This document shows, piece after piece, positions 1-11,380 of a stretch of DNA of 29,812 bases (positions are counted from its first letter, which is position 1; each line of letters starts with the position of its first letter). Source of the stretch: Sperchopsis tessellata (taxonomy: Eukaryota > Arthropoda > Insecta > Coleoptera > Hydrophilidae); contig JAWQRN010000430.1 in the NCBI GenBank assembly GCA_033557685.1, positions 1-29,812 on the forward strand. The letters are read 5' to 3'. Under the pieces are notes generated by a model. The model did not search any database. It saw only the letters and a program-made list of their open reading frames with translations, and had not been told where the DNA came from. The position numbers and the translations under genes were made by a program.

Positions 1-1010
1 ACATATATAATTTCGTTATAATCAGCCGTTATTCATCCATTGTGACTCTCTTCTTGGCTTTACTTCATTTCTTGGCTCCTACAAGGATAATTTCTTTGAC
101 CGTCGATCTGTTCTTCTTCCAAGATGTCCATCCCATTGCTACTTTTGGTTCATGGTGTAGATGTAACATTCCTGACCTTATTCTAACTCTTAACCATGCA
201 CAGCAACTTCAATCACTAATTTTCGAATCCATAATGTATCTTTCAATACTTGATTCTGTTGTTTGGAGCTTCTGAATGTGCGATGCCTTTAATGTCCACG
301 TCTCACTATTGTCATCACAAGCAAAACAAACTATTGAAGACAAAACAAAAAGGCATCGGCGACTAAAATATGTTGCTTAGACGGCCAGTTGTACTTCATC
401 CAATCATTGTTCTTCGCGCTATATACAAAGAAATATCTCCGTCAATCGTTATGAGCTGGCCTAAATTCATATTACGATTTCAATGAGTGTTCTCTCGTTG
501 TACACATTTCTACTTTCTGAATCTAGATCAATCATTTGGTCTTGGAGCTCTTCTATGGTGTCTACAAAAATCACTATATCATGTGCAACTCTTTAATGGT
601 TAAGGTATTCTACATTAACTATTGTGCCCTGTGTTCCGAATTTAGTGCTCGAAATAAATGAAATTAAATGAAAAATATTATAAAATTGCACTCTGAACAG
701 TTTTGGCGATATGGTGTCTCCTTGTCTAACATCATTTCCGGTTCCTTTGCTTAATATATTTTAACACTAGATGTGCCTTTTCAAGATGTCTTGAATGTGT
801 CTTATATAGTTGGATGGAATTCTACTTTGGCCCAAAGCTTTTATCACTATTGATGTCTTTATCGCATCAAATGTTTTCTCGTTGTATACTAAAGCACAAC
901 ATAGCCTAGGTTATACTCGTTTCATCTAAATCACACCGTATGAATGTGGTCAATAGTGGATGATTTAGCGAATATGAAAGCCAGCCTGTTCTTTGGGTTG
1001 CAATGAGTGA
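1..1010 (-). pseudogene. RTE-like LINE reverse transcriptase relic
   Basis: Reading the minus strand in several frames gives the ordered motifs of an RTE-type (BovB-like) reverse transcriptase. A KEQAGF motif lies near 975-1000 and LVYNEKTFDA near 860-897, where families usually have a VDYEKAFD-type motif, so the Asp is replaced by Asn. VRQGDTISPKLF lies near 696-735. HDIVIFVDTIEELQ at about 541-590 replaces the usual FADD box, so a catalytic Asp is damaged. A C-terminal ETWTL, then GHLGRRTD, lies near 80-310, as in RTE C-termini. Frameshifts and stops separate the blocks, so this is a dead copy. The 5' end of the element is missing and its 3' end lies at or beyond the left edge. It sits about 370 bp upstream of the FAM234-like gene in opposite orientation. 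Clade assignment is by motif memory. Confidence 0.75.
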
Positions 1011-1385
1011 AAGTAGTCAGCAAGGCGGTTCGTAAATATGTTTGAAAGAAACAAATTTGAGACATTTGTGACACAAGCTAATTATGATTATACTCACTTT
1101 TTTAAATTAATTGGTTCCTAATAATTCTAGGTTGGCAACAGTACAAAATGTCAATAATTGTTAAATGATGGCATCTGGAATGACGTCGTTGTAAACAAAT
1201 TTTAATTGCCGAATACCAAAACGAATTCTGTGAATAATTAGAATATTAAAAAATTGTATAAACCTTTGTTCACGCTTGGTTAATATAACCGAACATGCCC
1301 CGTTGTTAAGTGATTGTTTGTGCAAATTTTATCTAACAAATTCAAACCACTATCGCTGTGTATCATATTTTCAGAATTATATACC
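1011..1385 (+). other. 5' flank and probable 5' UTR of the FAM234-like gene
   Basis: No coding signal is seen. The stretch is AT-rich. A CRE-like TGACGTCG occurs at 1181-1188, about 200 bp before the start codon, but a single short match is weak. I cannot place a transcription start or TATA box with confidence. The reading frame of the downstream gene stays open for some codons upstream of 1386 but contains no better ATG. Confidence 0.35.
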
Positions 1386-3252
1386 ATGTCAACTAACACT
1401 TCTCAAGGTATCTATTCACCTTTACCTCAGTCTCTAAGTGATTCCGACTCAGAAAAAGAAATGCATGAAGCGGGGCATACTAATTATATTAACCGCCAAG
1501 TTCTTAATGGAGTTCCGAAGAAAGTCGATAACAGCACTGTGTATCATAACGGATATTCCATTCCAAATCATGTAATTGAGAAACCGAAGTCTAAGCTAGG
1601 CTTTACAGGAATGTCATCCATAAGGAAGTTGTGCTTTATATTTTCCGTAGTACTTTGCTTCGTGACTATTGTCGTTTTCTTGTGGGCTCTTCCTTGCTCA
1701 GAGGGTACTTGCCCTGTGAAGATATCTAACTGGGATCAGACGTATGAATCCTTTGAACTTAAAGGCAAAATCAACATTGTGCAAGGTGTTCATGGCCTTA
1801 ATTTGGTTTTGTTGTACCGCAATATCAACTCTACAGGTGGTGGAGCTATAAGCGTTTTAGGAAACAATGGTATCGTAGCTTGGTATATTCCTCAAACGAG
1901 CACTCCTTCTGATGTTAATTGTGACTTGTTGGATATTAATGGAGATGGTATCTTGGATTGTTTACTACTGGGAGAAATTGGAGTTGAAGCTGTTGAACCT
2001 GTTTCAGGTATGCATGCTAATGATTAACTTTTTCGCATTAAGCAATTCTTAATTTTAAGCATTGTACCAGAGTATATGTTCTTGAAATGTTAAGAAGATT
2101 GTTATTTTTAAAAATTGTTTCTGTCATAAGTCATGTTGTCAATAAATCTTGTTTAAACTTTCACCTTTTTGGATCTATACTCTGCTTTGAAATATTATTC
2201 ACCGATAGATGTAAACAAATATCTATTGAAATAATTTTGTAGGTAAAATAATATGGCACGTTCACACTGATTATGAAACCAGACCCATCAAAAACATGGA
2301 ATTCCCAACAGTAGTACCTGACTTAGATGGTGATGGTATAAAGGACCTCATCATGAAGCTCAAGGAACCTGGAAACAAATGCATCGTAGTCTCAGGAAAC
2401 ACAGGAAAAGTTTTATATGACCTAGTTTTAAACGAATGTGAAACCGTACAGGGTATAACATATTATGAAAAAAGTTTCATATATTTATGTAGCAACAAAA
2501 AATCTAAAAATTACTATAGGATATCGACTAGTGACTTAAGGATAAGGGTGTACAACAGGAACTTAGCTATAATCCCTACAAAATTAGATTATAAAGAACA
2601 ACAAAAGAACGTTTACAGCCGAAGTGGCTGCAAGCTTATCATCGACAATGTGGGCGATTGTCCAGAATGCAGGGCAAACATAACCTTAGTCGACGAAAAA
2701 ACCGACAAAATTCTTTGGGCTTATTACCACAGTAACACCTACGCCATGAAACCTAGTTCATTCTCATTCAAATCATCTCGCTCGAACCTTTCTTCCCTAA
2801 AAGGTCATATTAACGGCTTTATTATAAAGTTATGGCAATGGCCCACCATGAAACCTAATCAAAGGCGTGAATTTACCACTAATTTTGAGTCGAATATGAA
2901 ATTGCATAAAAGGAATATACCACAAACTAATGGAACTTCTATCAAGACCAACTCAATCACTGAACGGGTAGTTTTAATCACTTTTAACGAAACTGATATT
3001 CACGTGACCAATTCTAGTTCCACAGAAATTACACAAGTTTGCTTGCCATCCAATAACGGTTTTGTTTGCCAACCAGATTTGGCGAACCAAAATGAGTCAT
3101 TGGTTATTGCAGATTTAGATGGAGATGATTCGCAAGAGCTTATTAGCTTTAGCAGCAGTTTTGATGCACGAGGCAGTTATCAGCTCATTTCTAACATTAA
3201 AGTCATTTGCTTAGAGTCGGAGCTTCCAAAACTGTATGAAGTCGCTAAATAA
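1386..3252 (+). CDS. FAM234 (ITFG3-like) type II membrane protein, two exons
   Basis: Exons 1386-2007 and 2243-3252 join in phase 1 (G|GT makes Gly208) to give 543 residues, close to the usual FAM234A length of about 550. The ATG at 1386 has ACC before it, a good Kozak context. Residues 1-80 are a polar, Ser-rich cytoplasmic tail. Residues 82-101 form one hydrophobic membrane segment, followed by a Cys-containing stalk (CSEGTC). The ectodomain has three FG-GAP-like calcium loops: DINGDGILD at 183-191, DLDGDGIKD at 234-242 and DLDGDDSQE at about 498-506. It also has several N-x-S/T sequons (for example NIT, NST, NET, NSS, NES), which suits a lumenal or extracellular domain. FAM234 proteins resemble beta-propeller ectodomains, and their molecular role is poorly known. 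No frameshift or stop interrupts the gene. AATAAA signals occur at 3706, 3725 and 3759, but I cannot say which, if any, ends the transcript. Confidence 0.85.
2008..2242 (+). other. Intron 1 of the FAM234-like gene
   Basis: The donor is CAG|GTATGC at 2008 and the acceptor is TTTTGTAG at 2235-2242. Removing the 235 bp joins VSG to KIIWHVH without a stop, and the reading runs into the downstream FG-GAP repeat. Both flanking ORFs fit the same family in the right order, which supports the splice. Confidence 0.85.
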
Positions 3253-3959
3253 GGTGTGTCGCCAATGTCAAGCCTTTTAAGTAATGTGATTGGTTGTTGC
3301 AATGTTACAGCTAACTGTTTCCAGCCAAATTTAAAACATAAAAGTGCCATACGACTTTAATCATTTTTCAAGTCTTCGTGCAAAATTATTACATAATTTT
3401 TCAGTTACTATACCATAAAAACTCAAGTATAATACATATATTTTTTAATCATTATTGCTGAATAATAATCAGACAAAAAATCATACGCCATTTAAAATCC
3501 TGTACAAGTGTGGAGCTTACTAGTATGGGAATAACACAAATGAACATTTAGAAAATCAAATTATTATACGTGCTGACTGCAGTTGTGGTGTAAACCAGTA
3601 ATTCTCAACCTGTGAGGCACGTCCCCTTGAGAGGGCTCGATACAAAGTGAAATTCAAAGAAAAAACTATATATTGAAACAACAAGAAAACAAAATACATT
3701 CCAAAAATAAAATAACATAATTTAAATAAATTATTTCTTTCTAAAATCCACTGCATTGAATAAACTCCAGTTTCTCTTAAGGGTACATATAGGTATTGTA
3801 AAATATACCGAGCAAGTAATTAAAATTAACCCATAACTGTGTATCTAAAGTTTAATGGCTTCTTTGGGCCTCTCTTTATAAAAAAGAGACAGCTAAATGG
3901 GAGAATTACAGATTTATAAACTAAATAGACCAGTATCAACCAACAGAACAAGCCAGTTT
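3253..3959. other. 3' flank of the FAM234-like gene with possible hAT terminal remnant
   Basis: No gene is seen. At 3596-3640 the sequence begins CAGTAATTCTCAACC and continues into an imperfect palindrome around CCCCTTGAGAGGGC. This looks like the ends of hAT/Charlie-type elements, which often read CAGTGGTTCTCAACC. I find no matching opposite end, so this may be a solo remnant. The rest is AT-rich and may include the 3' UTR. Confidence 0.3.
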
Positions 3960-5010
3960 TCGAAACGGATTAAATACCTGTGACCATATTCAAGTGATTA
4001 GGAACCTAATAGAAATCAAGACTTCAGCGTTTCTAACATCCTTGCAAAATTGCCGAGTAGATCATAGGTATATATCTCCTGAGATTCCTCCTGCTTTGAG
4101 CAGCGTGGATGAAATTAATAATTATTTCTTATCAGTACAATGTGATGCACTTTCTGATGCTGAACTTTTGGAATTTTACGATAGTAATGTTTTGCCGTGT
4201 GTCACCGAGTCTGTTATTTTCAGTGATGTGTCAGAATTTGAAATTTCTAAAGTTAATTCAATCATTTCTTCTAACTCAGTAGGAGCAGATGGGTTGAGAA
4301 TGCATATGATCAAACTTTGTTGCCCGCTGCTATTACATTATATCCGACACATTGTTATCTGTTGCATTTCAAATTTCTTGTTTCCTTCTATATGGAAACA
4401 TAGTGTTGTGCTTCTTTTGCTCGAGGGCAAGAGTGTTTCTTTTTTTTCTGACTTAAGGCCCTTTAGTATTTTACCTGCTTTGTCCAAGGCGTTTGAGAGG
4501 GTTACTGCCGATCAACTTAAAAGTCATTTAAATAAATTTAACGTTTTACCTCCTCTACAATCTGGGTTTCGTGCTGGCTACAGATGTTCTACTGTATTGT
4601 TGAGTGTCATTAATGATATTTTCCTCTCCATTGATGATGGAAAGCTAACTGCACTTGTGTTGCTTGACTACTCTAAGGCTTTTGACACCATTAACCATCA
4701 GTTATTGCTCTCAATTCTTCATTACATTGGCTTTGATGTGGATTCAGTTCATTTGTTTTCTTCCTATTTTAATAATAGTATTCAGGAAGTTAAATTTTTA
4801 GGTCAGATTTCCCTCGCCGTTGTCTTCGACTTGGGAGTGCCACAGAGTTTGATTCTGGGGCCATTGTTATATGATATTTATACTTTTTTGTCGAGATCCC
4901 TCAGTAGTTGTAAGTCTCACGTATGTACGTATATGTACTTTTAACTCTGCTGATGTGGATGAAAATGTCAACGCAGATCTTTCTAACCTTATCCATCTCT
5001 CTAGGATACG
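3960..5010 (+). pseudogene. Jockey/CR1-like LINE reverse transcriptase relic
   Basis: A 316-codon stretch (about 3994-4944) carries most reverse transcriptase blocks in order: EINNYFLS, GADGL, LRPFSILPALSKAFERV, LQSGFRAGYRCST, LLDYSKAFDTINH (catalytic Asp present) and LGVPQSLILGPLL, where the usual GVPQGSILGPLL has lost a Gly. After about 4900 the frame breaks and the YADD box cannot be read. A frame-shifted DVDENVNADLSNLI near 4950-4990 matches the segment that normally follows it. The N-terminal endonuclease is absent. The reading suggests a 5'-truncated, dead LINE of the jockey/CR1 type. Confidence 0.8.
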
Positions 5011-5043
5011 TAATCTAAATATCAATACTTTGAAATTTTGATG

Positions 5044-5740
5044 ATTTTATTGTTGATCTTTCCGAGTACAGGATGGTTATTGTGTCCGATTGTCAGTCTG
5101 CCTTAAAATGTATTAATAGTGTTGACGCCTGTAAGAGTGGCATTGTGTTGTACGATATTAGGGAATCTGTGAGATGTTTAGCCGAGGGGGGGAAATTAGT
5201 AACATTTCTTTGAGTTAGGGGCAATACTGGAATAGTGGGAGATAAGATAAGTGATAAATTGGCACGAGAAGGTGATCTTAGCGGTCCTATATATCCAATG
5301 AAGATTCCTTATAAGAATGCATTTGCTCAGTTTATGATGCAAATTTTGAATCGGTGGAAATTGTTTATTACGGAGATATCTGCAATAAAGAGTCGGCATT
5401 ATTTTTCAATACAAGAAAACATTAGATCAACGCCTTCGTCTATTGAAGCCAATTTAATAAAATGGCACATTACTATCATATGCCGTCTGTGATTAGGACG
5501 TACCATGGTACTGGCTTATCTCTATAAGATTAGGAGTAAAAATGACCCGTATTGTTACTACGATTTCGAAACAGATGCCTCAATTGAGCATGTTATTTTG
5601 CATTGTCCTAAATCTTACAATTTCCGCTCTACACTGAATTTTCCCAATGATGTTGGATTGACCGAGTTATTGAGAGAAGAGTGCTACTTCCCCAAGCTGA
5701 TTGATTTGGTAGAGCATGGTAGGATAATGACTTGGTAGAG
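5044..5740 (+). pseudogene. LINE RNase H domain and C-terminal tail relic
   Basis: Broken frames read VIVSDCQSALKCI (RNase H Asp motif, about 5073-5115), then VRGNTGIVGDKISDKLA (about 5214-5266), matching the WVxGHxGIxGNExAD-LA motif of LINE RNase H. The Trp position is TGA (about 5211-5213), a single-base change from TGG. Farther on, RTMVLAYLYKIRSKNDPYC and HVILHCP (about 5497-5610) match the C-terminal Cys/His tail of these elements. The second Cys of the usual CxC is a Tyr. An AATAAA follows at 5884-5889. The domain is usual in I, R1 and LOA-type LINEs but not in CR1, so it may come from a different element than the reverse transcriptase just upstream. Confidence 0.7.
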
Positions 5741-5889
5741 CATTGTAGGATTTGAATTTGATTGTTTGTTTTTGAGGTGAGATCGAGTGTTGGAGGTGCG
5801 CAGTTTGGAGAAGTATTTCCTTTGTGATTCGTCCCTCTGTTTGACCTGTGATTCCTTTGGTCTATCTCTAGAGTTTTATAAACAATAAA

Positions 5890-8670
5890 GCCGTCAGGAA
5901 GGGCCCACTAGACGTGAAGAAATGTATCCCTTTTGTATCCTGTTTTCGCAATAGAATTGATGTTTCAATATTTTAAGTAATTATCAAATGAATTAAAAAA
6001 AAAAGGTGAATATGTTAAGTTTCTCGATTACGTCTACCACATAATTCAATTAGATCACAAATAAACGGTCTCGAAAGTTTGTTTCCTCATGATTTTCTCT
6101 TTCAAAAAGATTGCCATTTCATCTCTTAATTTGTAAACATTTGCCCCTGGATTATTACCCTTACATCTTTTTGAAAAGTCCAGAAAACAGTCTTGATTTT
6201 AAGGATCTCATTTTTCAGTACTGGCCTGCAATTTGGTATAGTTCATTTTATATAGTTCGAGAAGAGCCTAAACACTCATTTTTTATATAATTCACCATGG
6301 TTACAACCGTTGTAAGCACAATATTTAGATCAGGGCTCGTTTCTTTCTCTGTGAATCATACAATGTGTTTAGATACATCACAAGTCTAGCATTTATGCTA
6401 TGTTAACATTTTAGGGCTCCCCGAAATGCATTTTAACCCGTTGGATATATAGCAACGCTAGCATTCGTGCTTTTCGTATGATGATGCTTCCGAGTTCTTC
6501 TCATAGCGGCTGAATAGCTGCGAAGTATTGTTGTCAAAGCTTTTCGCATTTTTTGACGTAGGCTGCACTGCTGTTTGACCACATGCTCTCCCCTTAATTA
6601 GTTTTGTTAAAAAAATTGCATGGCAGCAGAATTTTTTTTAAATTTAAATTTTATTTAAATATGGGTGCATATTATAGGTACACGTGAATTTCCATTTTAT
6701 TTGAAACTTTTAGACTAAATCAAATATGCGCATTATACACGAAGCGTATAATATTCGAGTTTTTAAGGTAATTAGAAAATATTGACTAGTTTTATGTGAC
6801 AATGGTATGCATTTGATAATTTACACCTCACCAATTTTCTAGGTATATGATTGTATGGGAGAACATTACAACTGATTACATTGCGTCAAAGGATACTTTA
6901 ACTTTTCTTGCCTTTTTGTATGTTGTAACCACTGTAAATGTCACACACCAGTGCTGTAAAATGGCAAAAACTGGATATATTAGTTGTATAAAGATAATTA
7001 TTTTTCAAAGTGAACTGATTCGGTCAGATGTACAATGTTAGACCACCCTATATCATGTCATTGTGCATTTATTTATATATCGATAGTAGGGTAGACAATT
7101 GAATTTTTTATTGCCGAACACGCACATTGTAAGTGTTAATATATCTTCAGCAATATAACAGTTTCCTCTTTTTTGTATCAATACTTTTTTTAGTGTTATT
7201 TTATGTTTATTTTTAATGGCACTGATGTTCCTTTTATCTATTTTTTTACCAGTTTTGTGTGATGTTATTTATTATGTATTTTATCCATAATCGTTAGATG
7301 ACTTAGAGATGAACCATTCGTTATGTCCTCGCCCCATTAGATTATTTTAGCACTCTTAAATGGGTGCTTTCCATATCTATCATTAGTTATTAGTTGTTCA
7401 TAAATCTGAACATTAAGCCAAAATGAAAAAAATTGTGCTTCTTACTTTTGCCAAATATGGAAAACCCCAAAGAGAAATTGCTGCATTGTAAGCATTTCCA
7501 TTAAAATTTTAAGTTGAAATTTCTTGACTGCACAAAAAGTACCATCATTTAATTCAGCCTAAGATGAATTTAAAGATTGTTCAATAATAAGATATATCAT
7601 TGAGTTTGAAACATTTTCATACCAAAGGAGGTAAATTTGTTTTATTCAGGGTTAGAAAACATGCACTACATAAATACTACATTTTACTGTTCTATTTTTG
7701 AATTAAAAAAAAAACTTTTTGGGAGTTAGCAGAGAGAATTTTTTATAGACTTGGAAATGCTCTTGTTGGAATGTCTTTATTTTATTTTCTAAATAATGTG
7801 TATCATTATTCATAAAAAAAAAATTCAAACGTGAGACAAATTTAGTGTGTTTAGCTGAAAAAAAGGTTAAAATATTAGTACTTTTAAACAGTCTGTAAAT
7901 AAGAATTGCTAATACCAAAAAATGTATCAAAATAAAGATTAAAAACTATAAAAAAAACTTATATATGTACTCTAGGTGTTCCAAGAGATACCCAAAAAAT
8001 ATATTTGGTGTATATTTTTTAATATCAAAACTAAGGTTAGAATTTCTAAACGTATGTATGTCAAATATAGGTGTTATTTTTAAAATTGTGTCTTTAAATT
8101 TATACTTGAATAAAACTAAATATCCTAATTTATATTTTCTAGCTTGAAAATGCAAATATCTCAGGTATCTAGTATGGCTGGATCGAATTTGTATTGTATT
8201 GACGAATGATTAAACAAGAGAAGTCTTGCTAGGAAATTCCCATGTAAAACTTGTTGGTTTCGCTAGTTATTCTAGAGCCATATGGTAAATAGATAATTTA
8301 TTGATAATTAAAAACTGCAGTAAATGAGGTGTTTACCTTTTTCTATTGATTCGAAAAAAATTATAATAATTGATAAATTTTTCGAGATTATTTGACAAGT
8401 TACAGCAATTCATTATTTTGAGTGAATATTGTAGAATTGTCAATCACCAAACCATTATGGATTCCATGTACAAGTTAATCAGTCTCAAATTGTGTTATTT
8501 TGTATTCTCCACCTTTATTGTCTTTTATATGTATCAGGTAACCAAAACAGTTCGTGAGGTTTTTAATAGTAAAATATTTACGTGACACCAATTTTTGTAT
8601 GTCGGTATTGTAGAAATTACGGATTTGAATAAAAAAAATGGCGGACTGCATTTATTACATCAACTCGAGT
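5890..8670. other. Intergenic AT-rich sequence, no recognisable gene
   Basis: Only short ORFs with biased, low-complexity translations occur here, rich in Phe, Ile, Lys and Tyr. No domain, splice-bounded exon or terminal inverted repeat could be supported. Long A and T runs are frequent. Confidence 0.5.
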
Positions 8671-8674
8671 TTTG

Positions 8675-9346
8675 AACTGCCTATGCCTTATGCAGACAAG
8701 AAAAAGTGGTAATCGGTTGGCAAATGTCAGGAGAATAAGGAAGGTGTAGTAACGTTTTCCAGCCAAATTCACAAATTTTTTCCTGGGTCACTTTTGCGTT
8801 ATGAAGCTTAGCATTGTCCTGTGAGAATAGCACTTTCTTTCGATTGATCAAAGAAGGCTGTTTCTGGATGAGTGCTGCTTGTACTCGCTGAAGCTGTTCA
8901 CAATAGAACACACCTGTTTAAGCCGTTTCCAAAAACTCATTGAAATCTTTTTTGGGTGCTAGTTAACAACCGATAAAGAAAATGTTTCTTTTTTTATGCA
9001 TGGAAGGTTTGCCGAACAAATGGTAAGACAGCTTGATTCATTTGACGTTTTATGTGGTAGCCATTGGCTTGCAAACGGATTGTTTCATCGCTCACATTGA
9101 ACCTTTCTGCAAGCTCTAAGCATGTTGCGCTGGAATTTGCTTCCATAACTTTTGTAATGTCATTGTTGTTAATGATCTTGAGTCTCCAAGAGCATGCTTC
9201 ATCGGTCGAGCTGAAATCTCCCGAAGAAAATTTCTTGAACCATTTCTGTGCTGTGTAAATATTTTTCGCGCTGTAACAATATCTTTGGTGCCGAGTTTGT
9301 ACTTGTAAAGTAAACAACCTCGAATTAAAGTTTTATTTGTTGCCAT
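8675..9346 (-). pseudogene. mariner transposase relic
   Basis: The minus strand reads MATNKTLIRGCLLYKYKLGTK from 9346, then after a frameshift AQKWFKKFSSGDFSSTDEA and LELAERFNVSDETIRL. This is the N-terminal helix-turn-helix region of mariner transposases. After a gap it resumes with YCEQLQRVQAALIQKQPSL, then KKVLFSQDNAKLHN (second catalytic Asp) and LLHLPYSPDI. A one-base shift then gives PTDYHFF, the third Asp block. The central section with the first catalytic Asp (a TCDEKW-type motif) is deleted, and the C-terminus is cut short near 8680. I could not identify terminal inverted repeats. Confidence 0.88.
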
Positions 9347-11380
9347 ATTAAATTATTTTAAAATATGAATTTAAGAATTCTTGTCAAATTTGAATGTATC
9401 ACATAAAAGAGGGATTAATTAATAGTAAAGTAGATAACACTATATAAACACTTGCTATTGATAACAACTACCTAAAAAAATATTCGTGGAAATCTTTATT
9501 AAGAAACTGCATGGACTTGTTTGGTTATTAAATATATTGTTGAAAGGTATAAAATTTCTCTGCTTATAAGATGTAACAATCTACAGAATCAAAGGCAATA
9601 GTCAGTTTTAATGTTTCTAGTTTTCTAACAATCTCTGATGTTTCAAAATGTGTTAATTTCTTCATCACAAGTCTTCAAATGTAGGAAAAGAAGAAGTCAG
9701 ACTTACTAATAAATTGTAGTACAAAATAACAAGAACACCTGCTATAAACAAAACATCAAAGATGAATAAAGGTATGAAAGGGTTTCCAGAACCAAGTGTT
9801 AACTTCACATCATCAACAACGCATTTAGATAAATAACCATTTTAATTATGTAAATGTAGTCTTTGCATATATATACACGAACACAAAATGCATCCTTGCA
9901 ATACTCCTTAATTTGCATAAAGATTACTACATTTGTTTCACTTATTTTAGTTATGTTTCCATTTTGTTAAATAACTCTCTAACAGTTTACTAGCAGTACC
10001 TTTTATGACCAGTGTCTTGAACTTTATTCTTCATTTTAGCTCATGTCCAGAGTAGTCTCTCATTTTAAATAAAAGAAAAATGAAAAACGTTTGGAATACA
10101 TTTTGCCTTCAAAATTGATCAATCTGTGGAGAAATATAGAATAGTTTGATATTGTAGGTAACTAAATATTGCATTTTCATCTAGAAAATATTATATTTGT
10201 TGTTTAATAAAAGCAAAAAAGACAAAACATAATGTAAATGTAACTTAAAACCATCAACACATATTTATGTAATAAATTTAAATAATAAGTAAATGGCGTT
10301 AGTGTATTATTAAAATAAAAAAAAACAGGCGAAAATGAATGATGAAATCTTTAATATTCTTAAAATTTAAAAAAATATATACTTGTCATTTCTTAAATTT
10401 AGGGTTTGTAATATTTAATATACATCTGTACTTTATAAAACCTAAATTTAAGAATAGAATGTTGTTAAAACGACTGAATAATTTTTCCCAATATGTAATT
10501 TGGAAATTTAGAATATGATACGTGAGCATTTGAAATTATTTATTTAGTTAAGAGGAACTTTGTGATTTCTAAGCAGAAAGGAAACACGCCCCGACGTATG
10601 TCGATCTAGAACTAAATTAAGATAAGAAACAATAAGACATAATTTTAGATTTTTTTAAGGTATGATATAACTTGTTTGTTATATTAAGTATTCAGATTTT
10701 TTGTTATGTAATTTAAGCTTACGAACATTTCATGAAAGAAATAATTCGTATTTACGAACATTGCATATACTAATAAATTGCAGCTGCTTATTAATTAAGA
10801 GAACACAGAATCCCTAACGTATGAATATATTTTGTTTCAGTTAGATTAGATATATGTATCTGTAGAATAAATTCAACTTGCATATAACTCTATGTTCGTG
10901 AGTTGGGGTTTACCTTTATACCCTTTCTGCTAGTACTGATTTTTTTTTTAATTATTTATCTGCATTACTATGTGATATTACCAAATTATTTATGTGTATT
11001 TTATCTCAATGTTAAATGTTTATTGTTCCTTATAAAATATAAATCTCTAGTCACTAAAATTTTTTTAATTTATTAAACCAAAAAGTGAAACTCGGAAATG
11101 CATCAGGCACATAGATTCACTTCCGACATCTTTTTCTGAATCATAGGTTGTATGTATAACAGGTTGCTATTACTAAAACACAAGCACAAATAGATTTTGT
11201 ATGTTTGTTGACATACCAGCCAACAAGGAATTTTTGTTGTAGACTTGTCAACAGTGAAGATTTTGAGTGTCCTAGAATTGTAGTCGGGCTGATGGTCAAG
11301 ATTTCTTACCAGAAGTTTTGAAAATTTTACACTGTTATCTAAAGAATTCTAAGAGATCTGAAAAAGTTAGCAGATCTGCC
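9347..11380. other. AT-rich intergenic sequence without recognisable features
   Basis: I see no coding, RNA or transposon signal in these two kilobases. Short ORFs are random-looking, and A/T runs dominate. Confidence 0.5.

Noticed and set aside
42..275. 77-codon plus-strand ORF
   Set aside because: It lies antisense to the RTE-like relic, has no domain, and its start is not an ATG in a good context.
6847..7041. 64-codon ORF with a few Cys and His residues
   Set aside because: No zinc-finger spacing or splice context; composition is as expected by chance in AT-rich sequence.
7423..7490. Short ORF reading MKKIVLLTFAKYGKPQREIA, resembling a transposase helix-turn-helix
   Set aside because: Only about 22 codons and no continuation of any transposase downstream.
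7946..8155. Overlapping ORFs on both strands
   Set aside because: Low-complexity, Phe/Lys/Tyr-rich translations without motifs; chance ORFs.
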